Part shown: piece by piece, positions 7,670-15,508 of the stretch | Layout of the letters: every line of letters begins with the position of its first letter | How positions within the stretch are numbered: position 1 is the first letter of the stretch | Source: an uncultured Poribacteria bacterium | GTDB lineage: Bacteria > Poribacteria > WGA-4E > WGA-3G | NCBI GenBank assembly: GCA_951828515.1 | Contig: OX639992.1 | Span: 5,124,217-5,188,216 of the forward strand | Direction: 5' to 3' | DNA length: 64,000 nt | Notes under the pieces: generated by a model | Databases searched by the model: none | Told to the model about the DNA's origin: nothing | The model's input: the letters and a program-made list of their open reading frames with translations, nothing else | Translations under genes and position numbers: made by a program

Positions 7670-9064
7670 CTATCTCGGGGTGGTACATAGTTCGCACACC
7701 AATTGCTCCAGAGCCCCCGTCTCGTTTAGATCGCTTGTTTTTAATTGGGTATCCACTATGAGGGTTTTTTCAATCGCAACAACTAATTCCTCAGCCGTGA
7801 AAGCGTGGAGCGTCTGAAAAATTTTGTAGGCGACGTAAGGATTCTGCTTCAGAATGTTATGAGTAGCTGATTTCGGTAAAACTCCACCCATCTCCTCAAC
7901 AAGCGGTTGAAAAATATTCTTCGTAAAGTCAGAGAACGGCATACGGCTACGGAGCGGTCGCAGCCCCTTTCTTTCAGCCATTAGCTTGGCTTGGAGAGCA
8001 AATCGGAATTGGCGCGTGATCGTTGCATTAACCAAGATAGGTTCTTGACCGCTTGCTAACACCTCGTAGAGACTTTTCAATGCTTGTCCAATGGAACGCC
8101 TTCCAATCGCATCAGTGAGGTCGAAAATACTATCATAAGTGTTCTGCGTCACGATATTCTGGATATCTTGTTCGTCAATTTGACGTTTATCGCCCACGAA
8201 ATCGACAATCTTATTGATTGCTTCGGCAATTGTGTGCATATCGCCGCCGGTACGAGTCCTGAGTTGTGTGAAAGCACGGGGTGTAATCTGTTTATTGAAT
8301 TCACTGAATTTTTCCGATACCTTTTTATATAAGGGGTCTCGGTTTAGTGATTGCCCTGCTTCTACGGGGTCAAAGGACCTATAGCGCCCCACGGTTGCAA
8401 TGGCTTTAACGACCCTGTTGCGTTCATTCACGGGTCCGCGTACTGTAAATATTAGGACGCTACTTTTCGGCAGATCGGCTTCGAGCCACTCAAGGAGTAA
8501 GTCGATGTCGTCAGCGGTACCGGTTTCCGTAGCATGCGTATCCAGTTGTTGAGCGATTTTCGGTAAACGCTCTAAGAAGCTGCGCTCTTCGTCGGTTAAT
8601 CTCGTCCCCAACTCATCAATAAGTGATTCAACCGCATTTGCGAAGTCAAAATGCTGTTCGGCGATTTGTTGAGGATTCACTTCTAATAGTTTTGCCATTG
8701 TAGAGATAGACTTTTGTGGATCTGTAACTTCAATTTTGAATGAATTTCGGAGAAGTGTTATCGGTGTTGCTCGTTGTTGGGTTTTAAAAAAGGTTGCATC
8801 TCGGACCACTACCACTCTCCATTTTGACATGACGGGATAGAGGTCGACTTGACTAAGAATTTCCCGAGTTGTGATATCAGTGCCTTCCAGAAAGGTGAGG
8901 TTAAAATCGCGTGTTTCGGGTGAGAGTAGATGATCGAGTATCTGTTTGAGGGTACCTTCAATAAGGAAACTTTCCTCTCCACAGAGTAGATATACCGGCA
9001 GGACTTTGTCTGCTTGGATTTCGCGAAGGATGTTTGGTGCGGGCTTTGTAGGTTTCCGTTTCAT
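7670..9064 (-). CDS. holA: DNA polymerase III delta subunit with internal insertion
   Basis: HolA is the clamp-loader subunit that opens the sliding clamp. The 464-residue protein has the expected start (PVYLLCGEESFLIEGTLKQI), then FNLTFLEG, then VVVRDATFF. The middle and C-terminal parts match delta: SSVLIFTVRG, TRTGGDMHTIAEAINKIVDF, SIFDLTDAIGRRSIGQALKSL and the helical end with NPYVAYKI. Typical HolA is about 330-350 residues. Here about 100 extra residues (roughly 98-195) lie between the first and second strands of the ATPase-like domain and contain an acidic helical stretch. The start follows a six-codon open frame with a good ribosome-binding site at 9107-9109. Confidence 0.82.
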   Translation of the reverse strand: MKRKPTKPAPNILREIQADKVLPVYLLCGEESFLIEGTLKQILDHLLSPETRDFNLTFLEGTDITTREILSQVDLYPVMSKWRVVVVRDATFFKTQQRATPITLLRNSFKIEVTDPQKSISTMAKLLEVNPQQIAEQHFDFANAVESLIDELGTRLTDEERSFLERLPKIAQQLDTHATETGTADDIDLLLEWLEADLPKSSVLIFTVRGPVNERNRVVKAIATVGRYRSFDPVEAGQSLNRDPLYKKVSEKFSEFNKQITPRAFTQLRTRTGGDMHTIAEAINKIVDFVGDKRQIDEQDIQNIVTQNTYDSIFDLTDAIGRRSIGQALKSLYEVLASGQEPILVNATITRQFRFALQAKLMAERKGLRPLRSRMPFSDFTKNIFQPLVEEMGGVLPKSATHNILKQNPYVAYKIFQTLHAFTAEELVVAIEKTLIVDTQLKTSDLNETGALEQLVCELCTTPR

Positions 9065-9159
9065 TAGAATCTTTTGGCGTCGAGCCTACTACTTTGGGGG
9101 CAACGCCATTCTCCTTATATTTTGTAAATAGATTGATTTTTATATAAACAAAGGTTCGT

Positions 9160-9285
9160 GGTCGGTATACGGGGTATACTTAGAAACGCATTGTGGACAG
9201 AAAATGCGACTCCCCGCGACGCAAAGGTCTCTATCGCTGCGGAGTCGTATTGGGGTACAATGCTAAGGAGAATACGATACCGACC
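9160..9285. repeat. Fold-back element (nested inverted repeats)
   Basis: Three nested arms match: GGTCGGTAT (9160-9168) with ATACCGACC (9277-9285), GCATTGT (9188-9194) with ACAATGC (9257-9263), and CGACTCC (9207-9213) with GGAGTCG (9241-9247). The whole stretch can fold on itself. A separate short hairpin TAGACA-CCTGG-TGTCTA follows at 9298-9314. It fills the gap between holA and the FmdB gene; it could be a small MITE or a structured untranslated region. Confidence 0.5.
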
Positions 9286-9396
9286 TGCGGACTTCAATAG
9301 ACACCTGGTGTCTATAAAGCACAGGTCTCCCATGCCTTCAGGTTTGACATTGGGTATTATCTATGATTGGGGCAAACTGCCGCCAGCTGGAATCGC

Positions 9397-9579
9397 TCAG
9401 GTCGCGTTGTCGCTGAGGGTCTCCTTTTGAGTACCCGCAGTAGCGAAAGCGGAGAAGCGTTTCGTTGGATTCAATGCGCCACACTTCGGACATCTCGGAT
9501 GAGTATTGGTATCGCTGGCGCGTTGAAGTACCTCAAATTCGGCTGTACAGTCATCACAGTGATATTCAAAAATTGGCAT
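9397..9579 (-). CDS. FmdB-type zinc-ribbon protein
   Basis: A 60-residue protein starting MPIFEYHCDDCTAEFEVL, then CPKCG. The two CxxC pairs of the FmdB zinc ribbon are present (Cys about 8/11 and 30/33), and the N-terminal P-x-[FY]-E-Y pattern is the family's signature. The tail is Ala/Thr/Ser-rich, as in many members. The family's biological role is poorly known despite the 'regulatory protein' label. It starts 10 bp after the stop of the large secreted protein on the same strand. Confidence 0.85.
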   Translation of the reverse strand: MPIFEYHCDDCTAEFEVLQRASDTNTHPRCPKCGALNPTKRFSAFATAGTQKETLSDNAT

Positions 9580-9589
9580 CGTTTTTCCT

Positions 9590-12025
9590 TTAAGCGGTGG
9601 CAGGTCGAATGATGAGTTTTACCTTTGTGCCTTTAGGTGGGATGACATCGGTATTCACACGATATGTTCGATCATCAGTGCCAGTAGGTAAGGGGTGGTT
9701 GAAAAGTGAATCCGGGTCGCGATAGACTGCGACAATGTTGTGGAAAAGCTGGGCAGTGAATTGATTGTTTTTAAGTCGTCCACCTGTGAAGACCCATGGT
9801 GTTTCTCGCATCGGCTGCTCCGTAAAGGCGTTCCACACTAACTCTCTTGCGCGACGCGCGACCACTTCATCACCTTGGTTCCATTCCACCCAGAGGTCTA
9901 CAGGCGTTCCTGTTGGGGTTCGTGGATCACCTTCAACTGAAAGGTCCATGCCGGGTGTGAAATCTAAAACCCCGAGTGCTGTCAGTATGTAAATCGGCTC
10001 CGCGTCAACGATCAAAATGCTTTCATGTGTTTTACCGAGTTTGCCACAGGCAAAGAATTCGATATTCGCATCTCCACCCACAATGTTAATTTCACCGGGC
10101 ACTGTTACCTCGCGTTTGATGGTATCGAAAACAACATTGCCGAGCTGAAAAATATTTTCGCTAATTTGCTGTGGTTTTGCCAATTGGACATCTGTTGCCG
10201 CAGTGGATTGTGGAAAGACAGTGAGTGTCTCCGAGGCACTATTATCACTTTCATCTGCATCCGAGATGTCTATACGTGCCACAAACTCGATCTTACCTTC
10301 CATTGTAGGTGCCCAATCGGCAGAAATGACAGTCTCTGTGAGTTCTGGGGTCCAAAGGACTTCGGTGGTAGTGACCTTCTCATCATCGACATAAAACCTG
10401 ACATTGAGAATCTTATCGAGGGGAGTTCCCGTATTCCGAAGTGTCGCACTCAGCCGTACAACTTCGCCGACGCGCGGTGTAGGTGGTGAAAACCGGAGGC
10501 TCTGTGGAACAATCCCAATATTCGGCTCTGTTGGACCTACCAAGGCATGACTCAAGGACATCACGGCGAAACAGGTTGACAAGAAATCGCTCTCAGATCC
10601 GCGCCATCTTCCATCAGATTCTTGTTGTACTATCATCATTCGCGAGATTTCATCGTACCAATTGTAGCCAGCGAGCGTGTCTAAAGTTGGAGGAATATCA
10701 CAGAACCGTTGAAGCGAAAGTAGATAGTAGTAAAGCCACGAATTAGAACCAGGATTCCGGGTTAAAGTCCAGTGCTTTTTGACCCATTCGCTGCCTTTCT
10801 GAATCTGCGGATCGTCGGCAGGAACGCCACACGCACGAAGTGCCCACAATCCAGTGGCAGTCATGCTTCCGTAGACACCTATTGCCCACGGCGAACCTTC
10901 ATCAACTAAATTGTAGAGCCATCCACCGGTCTCGGTTTGGTTCCGACGTATCCACCGCTCGGCACGTGCCCATGTATCCGGGGGAATATCAAGTCCCCAC
11001 TGCTTTGCGGCATAGAGTGCGTAGATAACCATGTTCATATGCGCGCCATCAGCAGTAAAACCGTATCCCCAACCACCATCGTCGCGTTCGTCCGTGAACT
11101 CACTGCCCTTGATAGGGAGCTGTTTTTTTATTAATTGATTCACAGCAAACTGGGCACGTTCCCTGTACGCGGTGTCTTGCGTCGCGACTAAGGCTGGAAT
11201 AATCACGGCAAATTGATAAACAGCGAATTCGTTCCAGTTCCGCGCCGACAGAAATTCTAAGCCTTTTCGCACTGGTGGATGCGAGGGTGTACGTCCTGTT
11301 GCGAACAACGTTTGCAATGCCAACGCTGTTTCCTGGGTCTGATCTTCACCGAAGTTCCAAGCTTTGCCGGGAATGAAGTTTTCAGCAAGCCCTTTTAGGC
11401 TGGCTCCACAGGTAATGCAGATTAAGATGAGTTGATTTTCAGTTCCACACTGTAAGCAGGTACGGCTATGCCTGCCTTGTTGTGCCTCTATCCAAGCAAC
11501 ACCTTTTGCTATTGCGTTCTGTATATCTTCAGGGGGGACGGGTGGAAACGTTCTTGCCTCAGCGACGAGCGTCGTATGGGTAAGATTGTTTCCTATGTCT
11601 GCTTCTTCAATGTGTTTTGCACCAGTTGGGTTAACAACGGCATAGATTTCGGTCTTACCGGGAGGGGGTTGCCACTGTGTTTTCACACGTTTGCTCTCTC
11701 CCGGTTTTAACTCCAAGATTACATCCTTACAGAGTATTTGGAGCGGTTGTGTCGCCGGATCCGCCTCGTAGAGGTCAACAATCAGGTCTTGGTTCATCGT
11801 TTGTTTTCCGCCGCCGATGTTCTTCACCTCAACTGAGATGGTAATCTCTTCTCCTTCAACCGGTGTTGGATTGGAAAAGGAGATACTATCAGTGTCAACA
11901 TGGAAGTCTGGCAGTTGCGCGAATCCACTCGTGCTAAGGGAGGCACTAACAAATATTCCGATTGCCAATTTTAACAGTAGATTTCGGAAACTGACGCAAT
12001 GCGTCAAACGAGGATACCTTATCAT
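9590..12025 (-). CDS. Secreted CARDB - alpha/alpha toroid - CARDB - YdjY protein with embedded zinc ribbon
   Basis: Started at MIRYPRL (ATG 12025, GAGGTG just upstream), the protein has 811 residues and a signal peptide ending SGFAQ. Order: a CARDB-like beta domain (about 25-145, PVEGEEITISVEVKNIGGG), helical repeats of the prenyltransferase/squalene-cyclase toroid type (about 165-495, with GGWGYGF, GGWLYNL and DGRWRGSES), a second CARDB-like domain (about 510-610, PTPRVGEVVRLSATLRNTG), and a C-terminal YdjY-like domain (about 635-790). Odd feature: CLQCG and CITCG, a zinc ribbon, sits at the start of the toroid. The function is unknown; the architecture suggests an envelope-associated protein. 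A longer in-frame start at 12076 is less likely. Confidence 0.7.
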   Translation of the reverse strand: MIRYPRLTHCVSFRNLLLKLAIGIFVSASLSTSGFAQLPDFHVDTDSISFSNPTPVEGEEITISVEVKNIGGGKQTMNQDLIVDLYEADPATQPLQILCKDVILELKPGESKRVKTQWQPPPGKTEIYAVVNPTGAKHIEEADIGNNLTHTTLVAEARTFPPVPPEDIQNAIAKGVAWIEAQQGRHSRTCLQCGTENQLILICITCGASLKGLAENFIPGKAWNFGEDQTQETALALQTLFATGRTPSHPPVRKGLEFLSARNWNEFAVYQFAVIIPALVATQDTAYRERAQFAVNQLIKKQLPIKGSEFTDERDDGGWGYGFTADGAHMNMVIYALYAAKQWGLDIPPDTWARAERWIRRNQTETGGWLYNLVDEGSPWAIGVYGSMTATGLWALRACGVPADDPQIQKGSEWVKKHWTLTRNPGSNSWLYYYLLSLQRFCDIPPTLDTLAGYNWYDEISRMMIVQQESDGRWRGSESDFLSTCFAVMSLSHALVGPTEPNIGIVPQSLRFSPPTPRVGEVVRLSATLRNTGTPLDKILNVRFYVDDEKVTTTEVLWTPELTETVISADWAPTMEGKIEFVARIDISDADESDNSASETLTVFPQSTAATDVQLAKPQQISENIFQLGNVVFDTIKREVTVPGEINIVGGDANIEFFACGKLGKTHESILIVDAEPIYILTALGVLDFTPGMDLSVEGDPRTPTGTPVDLWVEWNQGDEVVARRARELVWNAFTEQPMRETPWVFTGGRLKNNQFTAQLFHNIVAVYRDPDSLFNHPLPTGTDDRTYRVNTDVIPPKGTKVKLIIRPATA

Positions 12026-12135
12026 GATGCACCTCACATCTGTCAAAGAAGTTATTATTATTCCGACGAGTACCACAACCAGATTTTGGTTTATCTTTCA
12101 ACGAGACGAACGTGGCAACGCCTACCGATTCTAAG

Positions 12136-13068
12136 TTAGTTTCCTGCCCAGTGCCCGACGGAGACCGAAGAAGGTTGCGGAATAGGATTTTTGAACAGGG
12201 GCTGTCCGCCTGACGTCCATTTACTAATTTCACCTTGGAATGTTTCACCGAGTATATCCGCTATCCAAATACCACCATCTGCGGGTGAAACACTGATGGC
12301 GACAATCGCCATTCCAGCAAGAAATTCCGTCTTTTTTGTCCCATCTACGCCCAAGTTGATTAACATTGATTGTTGTGAAACAACCCAAACACTTCCATCT
12401 GTTGGATTGATACGGGGAGACGTAGGATTTGGAATATCGGTAATTTCCACCAGTTTCTGTCCGCTCGCTGAAACTCGCATCAGAACACTATGTTGACTGT
12501 CAGCAATCCAAGCATTTCCATCGTAGTCAACGGTTACACCTTTGGGTTCACCCATCGGTGGTGCGTCCGCTACTTTGTTTCCTGCGGCATCGTAGCGTGC
12601 GATAGGTCCTCGTGCGTTTGTTATCCATGCCGAACCATCCTTGGGATTTACTGCCACTGCGGGTTCATGGGCGGGTATTGAAGCGACAACTTGGGTGCCA
12701 TCACCGGATACTTTTTTAACAGCATCAAGCCCTGCGATCCACGCGGAACCATCGGCGGGGTTAATGGCGATCTGGTTCGGACGATTAATATTCGGAATCT
12801 CTTTAAAATCGCCACTGTTTGGATTATAACGATAAACAGTATTTGCGGCTGAAACTGCGATCCAGACAACGCCATCAGCTGGATTCACCTCGGCGGCAGT
12901 TGCCTGTGGTAAATTCGGAATAACCTGTGGATCAGCGTTCCCATCGGCATATAATTTATAAACTGTATCTCCCTTGCTTACTACCCAGCATTCTCCATTA
13001 TATTGTCCATAGCTGATGGTAACGCATAGGACCGACAGCACTATTGCCCAAAACATCTTCTTCATCAT
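12136..13068 (-). CDS. Secreted beta-propeller protein (NHL/Vgb-like)
   Basis: The 310-residue protein has an N-terminal signal peptide (MKKMFWAIVLSVLCVTISYG) after GAGGAG. It carries about six repeats of roughly 40 residues with the pattern N-P-x-D-G-x-x-W-[IV] (NPADGVVWIA, NPADGSAWIA, NPKDGSAWIT, DYDGNAWIA, NPTDGSVWVV, SPADGGIWIA). Such repeats build a beta-propeller like that of NHL proteins or streptogramin lyase Vgb, but no lyase motif is visible, so the enzymatic label should not be used. It ends 110 bp upstream of the CARDB-toroid gene on the same strand. Confidence 0.75.
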   Translation of the reverse strand: MMKKMFWAIVLSVLCVTISYGQYNGECWVVSKGDTVYKLYADGNADPQVIPNLPQATAAEVNPADGVVWIAVSAANTVYRYNPNSGDFKEIPNINRPNQIAINPADGSAWIAGLDAVKKVSGDGTQVVASIPAHEPAVAVNPKDGSAWITNARGPIARYDAAGNKVADAPPMGEPKGVTVDYDGNAWIADSQHSVLMRVSASGQKLVEITDIPNPTSPRINPTDGSVWVVSQQSMLINLGVDGTKKTEFLAGMAIVAISVSPADGGIWIADILGETFQGEISKWTSGGQPLFKNPIPQPSSVSVGHWAGN

Positions 13069-13266
13069 TTGTATCTCCTCATTTTACTGTGTGCGCTTTG
13101 TAAGCGCGCAATCTATGGTTGTAAGTGTGCGCTGTAAGCGGCACCTTCATTTTAAAATATTAGCATAGTTCCTGTTAATTTTTCAAGGAATTTCGTGTAC
13201 TGATGGACGAGACTGCCGTGCTTAAAACATTCGTATGGTCGAGAGATTTTGTTTTTCTCTTTTTTC
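13069..13266. other. Divergent intergenic region
   Basis: Between the propeller gene and the efflux-operon promoter lies a short imperfect direct repeat (GTGTGCGCTTTGTAAGCG and GTGTGCGCTGTAAGCG). No gene is seen. Confidence 0.5.
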
Positions 13267-13295
13267 TTGAATTTTTTGAGAAAATCGCGTATACT
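13267..13295 (+). promoter_or_regulatory. Promoter of the efflux operon
   Basis: TTGAAT (13267-13272) and TATACT (13290-13295) are spaced by 17 bp. The transcript would begin near 13302, about 64 nt before the first gene at 13366. No metal-regulator operator was recognised. Confidence 0.65.
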
Positions 13296-13365
13296 AAATA
13301 GAAAGTATTTGAACGAACAGTCAATCAGATGCGTTTAACACTCATACCACTTTTTGGAAGAAAAA

Positions 13366-13815
13366 ATGGAATTTATTTTAGCGAATAAAAAGAGGATTGC
13401 CATCCCTTTGATTTGGCTACTCATTTATCTTTCCATAGTCCCGATGCAGTTGTCCAACTATGTTTTGTGCATTGGCACCGATGGGCATGTTGAATTTGAA
13501 GTTGCAGTCAATGGACAATGTGCTGATACACATGACCTTGACGAAGGACACACAAAGGTAGTATTTACTGCGGTTACCGTCGGAGAGAATCACTGCGGCT
13601 CGTGCCTTGATCTCGCTATCTTTGTCTCTTTAGACATCGAACCGTATCTTGCTCCAATCCAAGATGCATTAATACACCCACCTGATTCCGCAGCCACATT
13701 CATAGCATCCCGAACAAATGGTTCCGCGCTTCTAACATATACCCCCTTTCTGGATATTCCATCAGTAACAGACCCTACGCTCGTATCTCTTCGGACCACC
13801 ACACTCCTCATTTAA
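13366..13815 (+). CDS. Small exported Cys/His-containing protein at the head of the efflux operon
   Basis: The 149-residue frame begins at ATG 13366, five bases after GGAAG; an upstream TTG is a poorer start. A hydrophobic signal-type segment (about 8-27) is followed by VLCIGTDGHVEFEVAVNG, CADTHDLDEGH and ENHCGSCLDL. The Cys and His residues could bind metal. The C-terminal half is Pro/Thr/Ser-rich without motifs. I do not recognise a named family. It lies in front of TolC-, CusB- and CusA-like genes on the same strand behind a good promoter, so a role with the efflux system (for instance a periplasmic metal sensor or chaperone) is inferred from position only. Confidence 0.55.
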   Translation: MEFILANKKRIAIPLIWLLIYLSIVPMQLSNYVLCIGTDGHVEFEVAVNGQCADTHDLDEGHTKVVFTAVTVGENHCGSCLDLAIFVSLDIEPYLAPIQDALIHPPDSAATFIASRTNGSALLTYTPFLDIPSVTDPTLVSLRTTTLLI

Positions 13816-14130
13816 ACCATACGCTATTCTATTGGCTGTAACTTTCACCGCCCGTCGAGCGATTGAGAGTTAAGCCTAATTCCCATTGATTTACAAGTAT
13901 TTTAACCCTGTGCCGGCTATTGTAAGCACACACGGTTATATTGAGTAGGTTTTCCTTAGTAATAAGAAAAGTCACTCGAAATGAATACCACTTTGAAACA
14001 CAGTGGGAGAAATAAACCCAAAAACCAAGTGTTTTTGCTTGGCTGTTTATGGAGCGAAGTGGAAGGTGACTCGAAAGCGAAAATGCTAAAGTCCCAAACC
14101 ACGATACCTATCCGCAAGGGAAAAATTAAA

Positions 14131-15438
14131 ATGCGTACGAAACTTACATTCAACCCCATCTTCGTGATAGGCATAATTTGTCTGTTAGCCTTAAGCATGT
14201 TGCAAATACCGGCTGCCTATTCAAATGAGGAAGGGCAGATCTCACTTGAGGTTGTGATCCAGACAGCACTGCGCGAAAACCCAACACTCAATGCTATCCG
14301 TGAAAAAATTAAGGTTGCCCGCGCTCGAGTTGAGGGCGTAGCGTTGCTTGCTAACCCCAAATTGGAAACCGAATTCGCTGGAGGGATAGACGGCGATCAG
14401 GGACTCGAACTCACTCAATCGTTCCAACTCGGCGGACAGCGGGGCCATCAAAGACGAATTGCGAAGGTCCATCTCGAAAAGGCAAACGCTGAACTTTCCG
14501 AAGCCTCCCGTTTGCTAACGAAATCGGTAAAAATAGTTTTTTATGAGTTGGCACTTGCCCAAGAAAAAATTAAGTTAGTTAAAGAGATTATTCAACACAG
14601 TGAACAGATGTCCAACATTGCTCAGTTTCAGTTTGAAACTGGTGATATTTCAGTAACACAGGCAAACTTGGCAAGCATTCAACTGCAGTCGGCATTGCGC
14701 GAAGCAACGATGTTGGAAGGTGAATTGCAACTGGTACAACTTGAATTGAACAACTTAATGGGCAGCCCACTTGAAACGACGCGTATTGCTGTCGGTGGTT
14801 TGCCTGACTTTTCAACAGCAGGTTTAGGAAGCCCACAAACTACGCCAAAAATGTCGCCAGATGTGTTTTCAAAATTGACACTTGATATCTTGGAGACACA
14901 TGCACTTGAAAGTCGCAACGACCTAAAGTCGGTTCAATTAAACGCCAAGTTGACCGAAAACGAACTCCGACTCGCAAAAGCGGCGAACATCCCCGACTTA
15001 AGTGTCGGGGCGCTCGCCCAGCGCAGCGAAAGTGAGAACACACTTGGCGTAAAATTGACGATCCTATTGCCATTCTTCGATCGGAATCGTGCTGAGATTG
15101 ATGCGGCAAAAGCCCAACAGCAGGTAGACACTATCGAAATCAGCAGTCAAGAGCGACAGATTAGTCGAGAGGTGATGGCAGCGTTTCTATCCGTCAAGAC
15201 CGCGCAAAAGACGCTCAAGTTTTATGAAGGTGATTCAGTGAAATTGCTCAATGAGAACCTCAAATTGACGCGAACTGCCTACGAATTGGGTGAGGCAAAA
15301 CTTCTGGAGGTTATTTTGATGCAGAACGAATTTATCGAAATGCGATTTGCTTACCTTGAAGCACTCACGGCGTATTACAAGGCATTGGCGCAACTTGAAG
15401 CCGCTATAGACACACCCATTGAACGACTACTGCCGTGA
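14131..15438 (+). CDS. TolC/CusC-type outer-membrane efflux protein
   Basis: Started at MRTKLTF (ATG 14131), the protein has 435 residues with a signal peptide ending AAYS. The body has the duplicated long-helix layout of the TolC family: ALRENPTLNAIREKIKVARA, then NPKLETEFAG, then LTQSFQLGGQR and a second half beginning NELRLAKAANIPDLSVGALAQR. LGVKLTILLPFFDRN is the strand pair typical of the CzcC/CusC branch. It forms the outer-membrane channel for the inner-membrane pump encoded at 17483. An in-frame ATG at 13981 would add 50 polar residues before the signal and is unlikely. The adaptor gene follows 70 bp later. Confidence 0.85.
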   Translation: MRTKLTFNPIFVIGIICLLALSMLQIPAAYSNEEGQISLEVVIQTALRENPTLNAIREKIKVARARVEGVALLANPKLETEFAGGIDGDQGLELTQSFQLGGQRGHQRRIAKVHLEKANAELSEASRLLTKSVKIVFYELALAQEKIKLVKEIIQHSEQMSNIAQFQFETGDISVTQANLASIQLQSALREATMLEGELQLVQLELNNLMGSPLETTRIAVGGLPDFSTAGLGSPQTTPKMSPDVFSKLTLDILETHALESRNDLKSVQLNAKLTENELRLAKAANIPDLSVGALAQRSESENTLGVKLTILLPFFDRNRAEIDAAKAQQQVDTIEISSQERQISREVMAAFLSVKTAQKTLKFYEGDSVKLLNENLKLTRTAYELGEAKLLEVILMQNEFIEMRFAYLEALTAYYKALAQLEAAIDTPIERLLP

Positions 15439-15508
15439 AAGCACAGTGGAATAGGGCGATGTTACGCAGCGCATACCTACAATTCGGACAATACAAGGAG
15501 AAATTATA

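Noticed and set aside
12136-13068. Virginiamycin B lyase
   Set aside because: The propeller repeats resemble Vgb, but the protein is exported and I cannot identify the catalytic His and Mg ligands.
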